From Phyto melanocephala (lineage: Eukaryota > Arthropoda > Insecta > Diptera > Rhinophoridae): a stretch of 64,000 nucleotides of DNA. The stretch spans positions 9,157,201-9,221,200 of the forward strand of contig OW799237.1 in assembly GCA_941918925.1 (NCBI GenBank), written 5' to 3'. Below, piece after piece: positions 1 through 10,717 of the stretch. The notes under the pieces are model-generated. The model made no database searches. It was not told where the DNA came from and worked only from the letters and a program-made list of their open reading frames with translations. Position 1 is the stretch's first letter, and every line of letters begins with the position of its first letter. The position numbers and the translations under genes are program-made.

Positions 1-1103
1 CTTTTGTCCGGCAAAAAGAATTTCGAACGCAAACAGCAAATATGCAGAGCCGAAGCTGCATTTGAGACATTGGAATTATTTGCCGAGCTGTTGTCTTTAG
101 CATTATGCGAGGGACAGCCGTTAATATGACAGCAAGTTAGATTAGAGGTGGTAACCGTAACCGCATTGCCTGTAACCGCACCGCCAGCCCCCAACGTATT
201 GTGTGCCGAACCGGCACATAAAATATGATGATGGTTGCCACCACCAGCACCACCTAAACGATGTGGTGGCAAAGGTTTCTTATGCAACTGTTGTGTTTGC
301 TTACCGTGACCATGGCCGTAACCTAGTTTTTCCGAAGCCATGACCGATAGACAAGACGGTGGACAACCTCCCTGGCCGACTGACATACGTGAGTCAAGGC
401 CACTGAGGAGGCTATTAGAGGCAACGCCATGATGTTGATTATGATAATGATGTTGTTGGTGGTGTGGATGTGTCTGTGCATGATGTTGGTGTTGCTGATG
501 GTAATGACCCCCTACAACTTGATTTTTAAGATTTTGTATATTTTCCAAATCGGCCTTTGTCGATGTGACTGATAGATTTGTTTTTGTTTCCTTCTCATTT
601 TCCGCAACATTTATTGATGATGCTGTTGTGGCCGCAGTTGTTGTGGCTGCTAAATTTGTATTTGAGACGGTGTCTGTTATAACGGTAGTGGTGGTGATTG
701 TGGTATTGTTTTGTTTGGCGGATCTGTGTTGTCGTTTATTCCAGCATTTATTCTTTTTATTATTGTTTAGACTAGAACTGGCGGCTGTTGTTGCTGCTGT
801 TCGGTTGTTCGTAGTGGTGGTGATGGTTGAAGCAGAACTTTTCTTATGTTTGAAAAATTGTTGTGGTGCACGAAATTGATGTTGTTGTTGTGATTTCAAT
901 TTATTCAAAGCCATAGGCGTTGGTGATGTGGCATGCTTAACTATAATGACTGTTGCTGCACTTGATGTTGCACCATCAGCAATGTTGTTGGCATTTTGAT
1001 TTTGATCATGTTTTAAGGGTTTATTTTTATTACCGGTTTCAATTAAAACGGTACTGGTCGATTGACAATCACCAGGATTATCAATTTTTCTAAAATGTTC
1101 CAT
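1..1103 (-). CDS. N-terminal part of a low-complexity His/Gln/Thr-rich protein (partial, runs off left edge)
   Basis: Reading the minus strand from the ATG at 1103-1101 gives 367 codons without a stop up to the window edge, with two bases left over. Composition is biased throughout: Gln/His runs, Thr/Ala-rich stretches around residues 90-165, a His cluster at about residues 200-225, a Gly/His patch near 262-293, and Cys-containing stretches near 324-330 and 356-357. I see no signal peptide, membrane segment or known domain; this looks like a disordered N-terminal region of a larger regulatory or signalling protein. Upstream of the ATG the frame carries (ACA)n from a CAA/ACA repeat, and a 3' splice site lies at 1230, so this is probably the first coding exon behind a 5' UTR intron. 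That no stop occurs in 1.1 kb of AT-rich DNA and that GC content is locally raised support real coding. I do not recognise the gene. Confidence 0.75.
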   Translation of the reverse strand, partial: MEHFRKIDNPGDCQSTSTVLIETGNKNKPLKHDQNQNANNIADGATSSAATVIIVKHATSPTPMALNKLKSQQQHQFRAPQQFFKHKKSSASTITTTTNNRTAATTAASSSLNNNKKNKCWNKRQHRSAKQNNTTITTTTVITDTVSNTNLAATTTAATTASSINVAENEKETKTNLSVTSTKADLENIQNLKNQVVGGHYHQQHQHHAQTHPHHQQHHYHNQHHGVASNSLLSGLDSRMSVGQGGCPPSCLSVMASEKLGYGHGHGKQTQQLHKKPLPPHRLGGAGGGNHHHILCAGSAHNTLGAGGAVTGNAVTVTTSNLTCCHINGCPSHNAKDNSSANNSNVSNAASALHICCLRSKFFLPDK

Positions 1104-1229
1104 TATGTAAATTGTTGTTGTTGTTGTATTTTTAGCACTCTCTTTGCATAGTTTTTGCTTTAATGTGAATTTGATTTTGAATAAATATTTTTTGGGTTTC
1201 AGTAACTTTTTCTTTACGATGCGATTTTT

Positions 1230-1245
1230 CTGAAATTAGAAAAAA
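1230..1245 (-). other. 3' splice site upstream of the partial gene
   Basis: On the minus strand the sequence TTTTTTCTAATTTCAG ends at 1230, a textbook pyrimidine tract plus AG. It would open an exon at 1229 that holds about 126 bases of 5' UTR before the ATG at 1103. The matching donor and first exon are not identified. Confidence 0.55.
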
Positions 1246-1849
1246 ATTATAAAAAAAAATTATTTAAAAATTTTATAAACAACTAAAAAAGAAATTAAAA
1301 TATTTAAACATACATTTTTCTTTTAAGTTTTTTTTTTTTTTTAATTGAAGTTAATATTTAAAAAAATGTATAATTTAACAATTAATGAAAAAATCAATTC
1401 TCACGAACAAAATGCCTGACATAACGTTTTTGTTTAAAATAGTAAAGATATCAACGAGATAAGACAACTCTGTGAACACCTAAATACTTTCAATATACAG
1501 GCTGGGCCAAAGTCATCATTGGGTTTAAAAATTTAATTTTTTTTATTTCTTTTCAAACTTAAAATAAACAAAATTAAATTTTTTTTCGCTGTAAATATGG
1601 GAAACAATGTCACTTAAATGACCTCCGTTTTCAGCTTCGCATTGATAGACTAATTTTAAAGCACTTTCCATAACATCTTAAAAAAATTGTAGCTGAAGCG
1701 CTTAAATTTCCGAAACAATGTTCAAATTATCCCAAAAAGAACAGTAGAGTTCAGATAAATATAACGAATGTGCTGACCAATTATTTTCCGAATTTCTGGA
1801 ATCTTCAAAACTTTAACTTAAAAATTCTATTGCATCCTAGTGGCTATAT

Positions 1850-2190
1850 TCTAATGAATTATCATCTGAGGTCTGTTTTCAAGAGCAGGACGTAAAAAAG
1901 TTCTATCATAAACCGATACCGCTCTCTCTATTTACGATTTCAGCACTTCCATCTTCATTTACGAAAAAGTTAGTCCCATGATATTTTCAAATGTAATGAC
2001 ACACCCTACTGTACACCTAATGGGGTGCAATTGGCGTTAATGAATGGCTCTGGGGTTTTTAGTACCCCAGAACATATAGTTCAGCTTGTAACAAAGCCAC
2101 TCAAATAAAAATGAACTTCATCACTCATAATCGGTTTGACAATAAAGTTGATATCATTTCTGGCCAACTGTAGGCGACAGAATTAGATAT
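1850..2190 (-). pseudogene. mariner-type transposase relic
   Basis: The minus strand matches, base by base with many changes, the plus-strand relic at about 15690-15960: shared stretches cover 'GAAGCTCATTTTCATTTGAG'-like and 'TTCGTCAATGCCA'-like segments and the catalytic-core neighbourhood (D-E-A-H-F). Stops and frameshifts prevent translation. It is the DDE core of the element spanning 1498-3678. Confidence 0.6.
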
Positions 2191-2229
2191 ATGATGATGA
2201 AATGTTGCATATTTTAATTTCGCGTCAAT

Positions 2230-2733
2230 ATAAGTATAACATACTATGACACGCCTACTTAAACGCCCACTTCTTATATAATTTACTGTTACTATTAATG
2301 AAATTTAAAAGCTCGTAAAATCAATATAATTATATGTATTAGAAGATGAATTTTCGCATATATAGAAGCTTACTGGTTGATTTTATTATAATGCCAGAAA
2401 ATAAGTGAAAAGCGCAATTTAACACCCACTTCCTATATAACGCTCTAGCTTAAATTCATATTTTTTCTATATAAACAAAAATTAAAAAAAGAGATCTGTA
2501 ATGGATTATCTAAAATGGATTCAAACATTAATTATATAATTTTAAAAATAGGAGGTGCCATGCCCACACAATGTTAATATTATTTTATAACTACCCCTGA
2601 GTACAAAATTATACTATTCCATAGTGATTTCCGCTTAATAAAAAAAAATAATAAATTTTGTGCTATAAAAGTACACAACATTGGTGGTGGGTATCGAAAA
2701 TTCGGCACAGCCGCATATAGTGCTCTTACTTGT
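2230..2733 (+). mobile_element. 5'-truncated DINE-1-like element (same subfamily as 21126-23518)
   Basis: The 3' terminus carries the family hairpin (ATTCGGCACAGCCGCAT, slightly decayed) followed by ATAGTGCTCTTACTTG. The body contains the 'ACACGCCTACTTAAACGCCC' type segments found in reverse orientation at 22.1-22.9 kb, and GGTGGTGGGTAT next to the hairpin. The 5' part is missing. Confidence 0.6.
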
Positions 2734-3599
2734 TATACCCTTCACACAGAAGGGTATATATAGGTTTGTCATTCCGTGTAAAATTTCTACAATTTTCGTT
2801 TCCGACCCCATAAAGTATATATTTTCCGAAAGCTTATGAATAGGGAAGTCGATTAAACTCTGTAAGTCTGCCCGTGTGTATGTTGAAATCAACTTTTTGA
2901 AGACCCCCGACAGCGCCTGGACCCGGGTTAGGTATTAGAATATCAGAAATATTCGGGAGTAGATCGGTATTGAAAATCAGAAACATCGGTACATAAACAA
3001 CTGAGATATGAGCAAAAAACCATGACCACCTTGGTTTTTTTTCACAACAACCATACATACATACAAACGTGGTATACTGGTTAGAGTAAACGGGCATCAA
3101 ATCCCAGCTGAGCCAAAAAAAAATTTTTTTTTATTTTATATATTATTTACATTTTTATTATTTTTTTTAATTTTTTTTTTAAATTTTATTATTTTTTTAA
3201 TTTTTTTTTATTTTTTATTTTATACTTATTATTTATGTTTTTATAATTTTTTTATTTTTTTAAACTTTATTTTTATTTTTTTTTTTAAATTTATTATTTT
3301 TTTCATTTATTTTTCATTTTTTATTTTATACTTATTATTTATGTTTTTATAATTTTTTTATTTTTTTTGAATTTTTTTTTTATTTTTTTTTAATTTTTTT
3401 TTTTTTTATTTTTTTTAAATTTTTTTTTATTTTTTTTTACATACGTAAATTTATAATTTTACAATGGGATGTTTTTATATATTTATGTTTTTTATATATG
3501 TATGTAGGTATTTCATATGAGATGAATGGTGATACAAACTACTGTTATTGCATGACTATACGTTGTGAAGGGTATATAAGATTCGGCACGGTTACTTGT
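2734..3599 (+). mobile_element. DINE-1/INE-1-like non-autonomous element (Helentron-associated type)
   Basis: The 5' end is an inverted repeat TATACCCTTCacacaGAAGGGTATA, followed by CCGACCCCATAAAGTATATA and GAGTCGATT-like motifs that are hallmarks of fly INE-1/DINE-1 elements. A long T-rich tract (3120-3440) follows, then a conserved segment around TTTCATATGAGATGAATGG, and a shortened 3' end ATTCGGCACGGTTACTTG. It starts directly after the 3' end of the preceding copy, so the two form a head-to-tail pair. Confidence 0.7.
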
Positions 3600-3679
3600 T
3601 TTTTTTTATTTTAAAAAAATATATAAACGAAAATGCTACAAAATTTTTAAACCCCATGGTCATCGTTGGCCCACCCTGT

Positions 3680-5220
3680 ACTCTATATGTGTGTGTACAT
3701 ACACACACATAAAAATTAAACAATTATTTTACAAACTTCTTTTAAATTTGTTTAATTACTCACACGCTTTGTGAAATAAATAACGTCTTTAATTTCTTCT
3801 TATTTGTTTTTCGTTTATTTTCTTCAACTTTTTGTAAAAAAAACCGAAAAGAAAAACAAAAACATATTTTTCTTTAATTTCTCATGTTATTTCATTTTAA
3901 TATTTATTTGCTCTTAGCACTTCTCTTCTGCTATGCATGCATGTGTTTGTTTTTGTCTTTAAAGAAAAATTTATTTTTTCTTTTCAATTTTCTTTCACTT
4001 TTTTCCGCTCTTGTTTGGTTGGTGTGCGATTTTCACTCTGTTTAACTTTCTATTAATAATTTTGTCTTCAATTCATACTCATGCAATATTTATAGTCATG
4101 AAGAGATAAGTGCAGGGTGTATGGAGAATAAAAACTCCTTTTTGGAAAACACCAACATCTAGAATGAACGAACGAACAAACGAACGAGCGTAAAATAAGG
4201 AAAATGCAAATTTGCAGGGTAAACAAATTTAACAGAATACAAAATACATGTCGCATACTACATACATACATACATACATATTTATAACTGACAATCTTGT
4301 TTAAACTTTAAAGACAAACGACTGGAGAGAATTTGTATTTATGCCCTTTGGTTTAATGCATTTTTGGTGGATAACGAATGCAATTTTCTTAGTTTTTTTT
4401 TTTCTTTGTAAAAAAAAAAGAAAACACATTCATTGACTACTTTATAAATTACTTAGGTACAGCTTAACCACAGTTGACAAAAAGATTTAAAGTTCAAAAA
4501 TGAACAGTTCTTTGGAAAGTGATTAATACGAATTTTTGTTTTTTTTTTTCGGGAAAAACCTAAAGTCTGTTCTAACACAGAGCATTGCAGATTGCACTCA
4601 CCGCGTCAATAACAAACCATTTTAATAAAATTTTTTGTTCACTTGGATCTGTTATAATTCCTTCCGAATGCCGCAAGAATATCGACCATGAACACTGCTC
4701 CAAATATTGAACGTAGACGAGAGAGCGTATAGCATAGTCTTACAACAGGCAACAAGAAGACGCTCGACACAACATGGGCTATCAATGGTGTTCCTTGCAG
4801 AGAATTTGGAGTACATTAGACTTATTTCCATATAAAGTTCAATTTAAGCAGAATTAAAGCCGACAAACTACCTGGAACGTCTTGACCATGTCATTCGTTT
4901 CCATAGCAAGGCAGAGGATAATCCGAATTTTATTCACAATTGTCATAATAAGTAATGGAGCACATTTGCTTTAAAACGGCTATATCAACAAGCAAAACTG
5001 TAGGATTTGAGCAACAGAGAATCTGTCAGCAATTTATTTGCGAGCCACTTAGGTGTATCGTCCAAAAAAATGGTCGTTCCATAGTTTTTTAAATAAACAT
5101 TTGTGTTTCAATTTCTCTCATCGGTGGTGCATATGGGACGATGTTAGAACTTTTTGTTAGGCCATCTGAGGAAATCACAGCAGATAGTACAGGCATGGAT
5201 TTTTCAATAAATAACAAGCC
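3680..5220. other. intergenic, no gene recognised
   Basis: AT-rich DNA with a short CATA tract at 4261-4280. Minus-strand decayed coding-like sequence may begin near 4.6 kb as the downstream continuation of the LINE relic at 5228-5830, but I cannot assign motifs there. Confidence 0.5.
4261..4280. repeat. (CATA)n microsatellite
   Basis: About five uninterrupted CATA units. The same motif recurs across the window. Confidence 0.9.
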
Positions 5221-5227
5221 TAAAATA

Positions 5228-5830
5228 TCAATGGGCATTTATCCATAGACGGGGCCCAACTATGCCCGCAGCAGTATTACCATTTAATTGTAAAACTATT
5301 AGTATAACAGACTTGGACGCCGTCCTTAGGTCTTCATGATCCATGACTCTAAATAGTCCGCTCAAAAAACCAGTCATTGAAGTGTCTGACAAAAATTTTA
5401 ATTTGTGGCATAGCATCACTAATTTTTTGTAATCTTTATATGTCCCTTAAAAGGTCTCAACTTTTTAGGCTACTAAACTTGTAAAGTGGAAGAAAGTTTT
5501 AGCGTACATTGTGACAAACAAATGTAACGGTGACAGCCCAAGAAGGTTTCCCAGAGCGTCGGTGGGGTATTGCAGAGGTAACCATAGGCCTGAAAATAGT
5601 TTCGAAAGGTCTGAAGACCATTTTAGGTTTTTTCATTTGCTGCTGACAGGCATATATGACCCAGTTCGACACACGCTCTTGGTTTACATTTTAAGAGTTT
5701 TTTTGTTCAGAACAACTCCTAGATACTTGAAACTATCAGAAAACCCGATAAGTTTACCCCTCAATTTGGGATTCCCTAAAGTGCAGTTTCTTCTTCTCGT
5801 GAAGGGTATCAAGACAAATTTCAGCGTAAG
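5228..5830 (-). pseudogene. non-LTR retrotransposon (LINE) reverse-transcriptase C-terminal relic
   Basis: On the minus strand, about 5830-5660 reads KLHFRESQIEG, a stop, then after a frame change FSDSFKYLGVVLNKK, which resembles the thumb segment 'xxYLGVxLDxKL' of jockey/R1-clade reverse transcriptases. Further along, 5419-5228 is a 63-codon open stretch (SMTGFLSGLFRVMDHEDLRTA..) whose position fits the region after the RT thumb. Stops and frameshifts separate the pieces. The clade is not resolved; the RT call rests mainly on the YLGV segment. Confidence 0.45.
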
Positions 5831-5959
5831 GCTGAATACTAATTTTCACTTTGAGCGGAATAAAAATTTTATTGAAACAAAAACTTCACTTCATATTCAC
5901 GAAATAGGTGATTCTAAAACTCACTTAAAAACGAGTAAAAATTGAATTTCATTCCAATA

Positions 5960-7326
5960 ACAATAACCCAACACATGTCAAAAAGGAAAAAACCCCTTCA
6001 AATAACAACAACTTTTAGTTTGTATTCAATTTTCTTGTAATAAAAATAAATACAAAACACTAGAGATGCAATTGCTAATAGAAATGTGTTAAATTTCACA
6101 ACATCCATAGAAGAGCATCTAAATAAAAAACTGCAATAGACACCAGTATGTAATTGACATGAATGAGATGAAAATGTTCACATCCCAGTGTCACGATTGA
6201 AAGAGAAAGAGTCAATAGCAAATGGTAACATCAAAATTTTATATTTTATAGAAATTCTGTTAAATATACCAATTTGTTTACAAAATAATGTGCAGAAAAA
6301 GAAGAGAGAAATGAATAACATTCTTATTTCAGTAATTTGAAATAAATTTATAAATAAATTTTCGAAAAACCACAACATGCAAAACCACCAAACTAAACTT
6401 TATGATTCTTTTCGAAAATGTTTTGCCACTAGATAAAGAATTTGCGAAATGAAACCACACATTTGCAATAAGACGGTCATAACTTAAACAAATTAAGTTG
6501 TAAGAAAAATGGGTTTGTATGCTGTACAAGTGTTTCAAAATAAATTTAAAATATATAAATTTTTAAATAAAAATTAGTTTTAACTTATAACAAACAGACT
6601 TAGGTCACAAGCTAATTTTGAGTTAAAGACACTCTTGTTACAAATGACCGATGTGTACACATGTTATACGTACCTGGCAAATAAACTATGAACTTTAGCT
6701 ACAACAAAAACTCTCTTTAAAAAGAAAGCAAAACTTTACTTTTGCACAAATTCAATATTAATAGAAAATGCATGTTTGTATGCATGTATGTATGTAATGA
6801 CAGTATGTAGTATAAGTTTTCTACACAAAATATCAAATATCAACTTGCGTTATAAACTAACATAAAACTTTAGCTTTTAAAATAATTTACTTTAACACAC
6901 CTAACCTTCTTCTTCTTCTTCTTTTTAGAACTATTGTTTGTGTCTTTCACACGTACCACAAGGTGTTTACACAAAGTGTTCTATCATCTGTTTACATATT
7001 AAATATGTATTGCACATACATACATACACACATATGTAGATACTAATATACATAAACTTATTTGTTTTTAAAGTGTTTTGTAAATAAATAAGAGTATGAA
7101 TGAAAAACGGCAGGTATGAAAAAAATGTGTAAATTTTCACAGTAGTTTTTGGAGGAAGTTGTTACACAAATAAGTTTTAAAGTTAAAAAAAAAACTATGT
7201 TTTTTAATTCATTTTAATTTATATAAAATTTTAATTATTAATACCTATTTTATTTAATATTTTAAATTCTTATTTATTAGAACATATTATTTTATTCCTC
7301 TTTTAGCTATAAACCTGTTCTATGAC
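5960..7326. other. intergenic, nothing recognised
   Basis: AT-rich single-copy-looking DNA, with short TATG/CATA tracts near 6780 and 7018 and a (TTC)n tract at about 6908-6925. I find no coding signal. Confidence 0.5.
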
Positions 7327-9046
7327 CAGGCCTGCCATATTTCAGAATTATCAGTATTTTGCCGATTTTTTTGCCCCGAAATCATCAAGTGCAGTTTTGG
7401 CAATTTTCGCTCCTAACATGAAGATTTTTCGATAAACACTCAAAATACGACTACTTTGGTTCATATAGTATAATTTATTAATTTTAGGCAACATTACTTT
7501 TAAAAGAAAAAACTGTCAATGGGTGTTTAGCCTGTCATACTAAAGAGTTTAATAAAATTATATGCAATTTTTTTTCATGATCAAACCTTAAGAAAAACAA
7601 AATTTGCAAAGCTGTAAAAACTTTTACAAATTTTTATATCGAATTTGCATATCAACTAATAAAAAGTTTTGATTTTTAACATAAACCTTATAAATATTTA
7701 AATAGATTAACCGTGACAAAATCAAGAAAACTTAAAAACAATTATTTTAACGAGATTCTGAAAGAATTGTTAAGGTCGATTTTTGAAAAAAAAAATAAAT
7801 AAATTTACTATGAATTTACAGGTTTTGTATTTTTTAGAGGGCTAAACTTTTTTAAGAAGTAAAAAACATTTTGCAAACTTTATGGCAAAAAATATTGGCC
7901 TACCAAATTCTTTCTCAAATACACGCAAAGAAAAACCATGGTTACGACATGATCACGACGGTCATATTATTTTTTCTAAAACAATATTTGGTTGTCGAAA
8001 ACAAGTAATAGTTATTTTTGTTTCATTTCATCATATATTTTTGGTCACGATAATCAAGCATTTTTTTGAATGGTATAATTTAATGTTTACTTTTCGTAAA
8101 AATTTCAAAAGGGTTATCATTTAAAAATAGTATGATATAAACAAATTAATGCGACAAATATAACAATATATTCAAAAGCATAAAAAATTACAAATAATCA
8201 TTAAATAATAGGTGAGATAACAGTATGATTACAAATTAATCAAGCTATGATTTTTTATTATTTTAAAAGTTTGAGATGTAAAAAAAATGAATAAAAATTT
8301 TGAAAAATTAAAGAAAATTTTAAAATAAACGAAAAAATGTAAAATGAAAAAATTGGTATAAAAATTGGAATTAAATTGATAAGTACAATCAATATGTGTA
8401 TGTTACAGCAAAAGAATAAATTTGCCGTAAAAAAGCGAAGATTGTCGATTTCAGTCGTAATCATATATATGATTATTGAATGATACTTTAATTAAACATA
8501 ATAATGATAACTGGTAACCATTATATGTTTTAACCATAATCATACAATTCAATCAAAGTATGTTGCTCTTCGATTATGGTTACCACAACCATATTTTTTC
8601 TTTGCGTGTGTATAAAAGAATTTTTAGTCAAATTAACTTAAATAAATAAATAAATTTCGATATTCCGAGGAAAATTAATATTTATTAACGATTAGTTTTT
8701 CTAACTATAAATTTCAATTTATTAATTTAAAATGTTTGAAATATCAAACAATAATTTTTTGTTTTGCAAAAAAAAAATGAATTTGTTTGGTTAACTTTAA
8801 GAACATTTTACACTAAAGAACAAAATATATACTTATATACGTTTCTTTTAAATAAACTAAAATTTATTTGTTAAACTATTATTTTATTCTCTTTTATGTT
8901 ATTTTTTATGTTTTTAAGATTTGTAAATGCTAAATTGTGCTATTTTGTCAATAAAATAATGTTTTGTTGTACTTTAAAATTAAAGTGCCCATAATACTGT
9001 TTTTTCAAATATGCTGATTTTTTATACAAATCATCTGGCACCCCTG
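7327..9046. mobile_element. hAT-like element, degenerate
   Basis: The left end CAGGCCTGCCATATTTCAG and the reverse complement of the right end, CAGGGGTGCCAGATGATTT, are related hAT-type termini. The flanks TCTATGAC and TTTATGAT agree at 6 of 8 positions, as expected for an old 8-bp target duplication. No transposase could be read; a separate inverted-repeat element sits inside at 7921-8609. Confidence 0.55.
7921..8609. mobile_element. MITE with ACACGCAAAGAAAAA termini, nested in the 7327-9046 element
   Basis: The left end ACACGCAAAGAAAAACCATG and the reverse complement of the right end ACACGCAAAGAAAAAATATG match over the first 15 bases, and both continue into GGTTRYGRY-like sequence. The interior is AT-rich and non-coding. 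The target duplication is not clear, so the superfamily is left open. Confidence 0.6.
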
Positions 9047-9054
9047 TTTATGAT

Positions 9055-9524
9055 TTCTTCTGTGGTTTCTCAAATGTTGTTGTATGTACAATATTTGTAT
9101 TTATGCACGTTTCATGACTTATATGAAGACGATCTTTAGTTGATTTTACACTAAGAGAAATTCAACTAGAGGCACAATTGAAGTTTTTTTTAGCACCAAA
9201 AAAGTATTTATCAAATAATGAATGTTTACCGCCAGGTTATCTAAAAAATACTGTACTTCTTCTCCATATTAACTGTGTTAAATCTCAAATTATTCCCTGA
9301 TAGCAATATGCTTAAAAAGGGGTGCGAAGTTCTATCTTTACCTACCTATGGACTTTTGAAAAATCAGCTTTAGTCCAGATAAGAAAATTTTCAAAACGTT
9401 TTGTTTGCAATAGTCTTCGTCTTTTTAACCAATTTATCAATTGAATAATTTGCAAAAATGTATTAAAAAATATACATTTTAAAAAAGGAAATCAAAAAAA
9501 AAGTTTTTAATTTTTTAAATTTTA
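9055..9524. other. intergenic, nothing recognised
   Basis: AT-rich sequence between the hAT-like element and the foldback. No open frame of interest. Confidence 0.5.
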
Positions 9525-9895
9525 ATCAATTATTTTTTTTAAGCTTTAGGTCTTTCAATGATAAAAAAATTTTTGTTTTTATTTTTATATTATTGTATCG
9601 ATATTTCGCTTCTTCTTTGTGTAGCTTCATCAGGATACGAGTATTTATTATCTATTTATTTTGTTTGTTTGTTTAGTGTCTTGATATTTGTTTTTTAAAT
9701 TTACAGTTTGACTAACAAATTAAAAATAACTATATGTATAATATTGACTAATAAACAAAATAAATAGATAATAAATACTCGTATCCTTATTAAGCTACAC
9801 AAATAAATAGCGAAATATCGATACAATAATATAAATGAAAATAAAAACAAAAATTTTTTTATCATTAAAAGGCCTAAAGTTAAAAAAACTATTAC
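9525..9895. repeat. foldback (snap-back) element, about 370 bp with arms of about 150 bp
   Basis: The left arm runs from CTTTAGGTCTTTCAATGAT through TATTGTATCGATATTTCGC to GAGTATTTATTATCTATTT. The right arm repeats these in reverse complement order (AAATAGATAATAAATACTC, GCGAAATATCGATACAATA, ATCATTAAAAGGCCTAAAG). Pairing extends over nearly the whole element with a short central loop near 9670-9750. It is a hairpin-type MITE. Confidence 0.85.
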
Positions 9896-10500
9896 ATGTT
9901 TTTATGAAAAAAAAGCCAAACAATTTTCTTCACCCTGCCCTTAATAGAATATTTCTCAATGTTTTAATAATAACCATTAATTTTAACAATATGTTGCAAA
10001 TGACAACAACTACCGCGTACATACATATGTATGCATATGTAAGAGATAAATAAATTAAACAAATAGTATGAAACCTATAACGTCCTAGAACAGAAAGAGA
10101 GATAAAAGATACACACACAAAACAAGCAAAGCAAAGGCAATGAAAATAAAAGTGAATTGACTAACCTGTTTAAGGTAAATATTAAGGGTTTTCAAGTAAT
10201 CACATAAATGACTTGTAAAACTTGTAAAATGTAGAAGTTGAAAACTTTATTTATTACAGCAAAGCAACATTTCGTAGATTTTACTGCGAAGCAAACTTGT
10301 ATGCCAGGGATGGGAAACTAGTTATAAGTACATATATATATTTTTTTTCTTTGATTTAAAAATGTATTGTCATTTAAAATCCAAATTGCCATTACTAATA
10401 AATAAATTAAAATATAATTTATTTTATAAATTCCTGGGCAAAATTCTAGCACTTTAACCTGAGCGAAAAAAAATTTTTCTACCAAAATGCATATACATAT

Positions 10501-10709
10501 CAAGGCATATTTATTCATCAGGTAATTGCAGTTCGGAGAGAACTTTTTTGTTTATATTTTTTATATATGAAGTTTGACATTTGAAATAAATTAGAAAAGA
10601 GAGAAAATTGTTTTTTATTTATGCATTTTGACAGCTTAAATTAAAAATAAGTGATGAAAAAAATAATCAGCTGACGAATCAAGAGTACCTGATGAATAAA
10701 TATGCCTTG
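10501..10709. mobile_element. hAT-type MITE (CAAGGC family)
   Basis: Perfect inverted ends CAAGGCATATTTATTCATCA (continuing into GGTA), about 24 bp. The flanks ATACATAT and ATACATAC differ at one position and fit an 8-bp hAT duplication. The interior is non-coding and contains an XhoI-free AT-rich core. Related ends occur at 37611-37736 and 38402-38778. Confidence 0.75.
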
Positions 10710-10717
10710 ATACATAC

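Larger units (their letters stand above)
1498..3678 (-). mobile_element. Tc1/mariner-type element with nested insertions
   Basis: The left end CAGGCTGGGCCAAAG and the reverse complement of the right end, CAGGGTGGGCCAACG, are imperfect terminal inverted repeats that continue into TTTAAAAATTT. Both are flanked by TA, the usual mariner target duplication. Transposase remnants lie on the minus strand in the left half. The middle is filled by two DINE-like insertions (2230-2733 and 2734-3599). The element is dead: the transposase frame is broken and interrupted. Confidence 0.75.

Noticed and set aside
565..879. Plus-strand 104-codon Val/Phe-rich frame
   Set aside because: It is the antisense shadow of the real minus-strand frame 1-1103; its Val/Leu runs mirror Gln/His/Thr codons.
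9835..10053. 72-codon frame at the right arm of the foldback
   Set aside because: Falls within an inverted-repeat arm and neighbouring AT-rich DNA; no protein resemblance.
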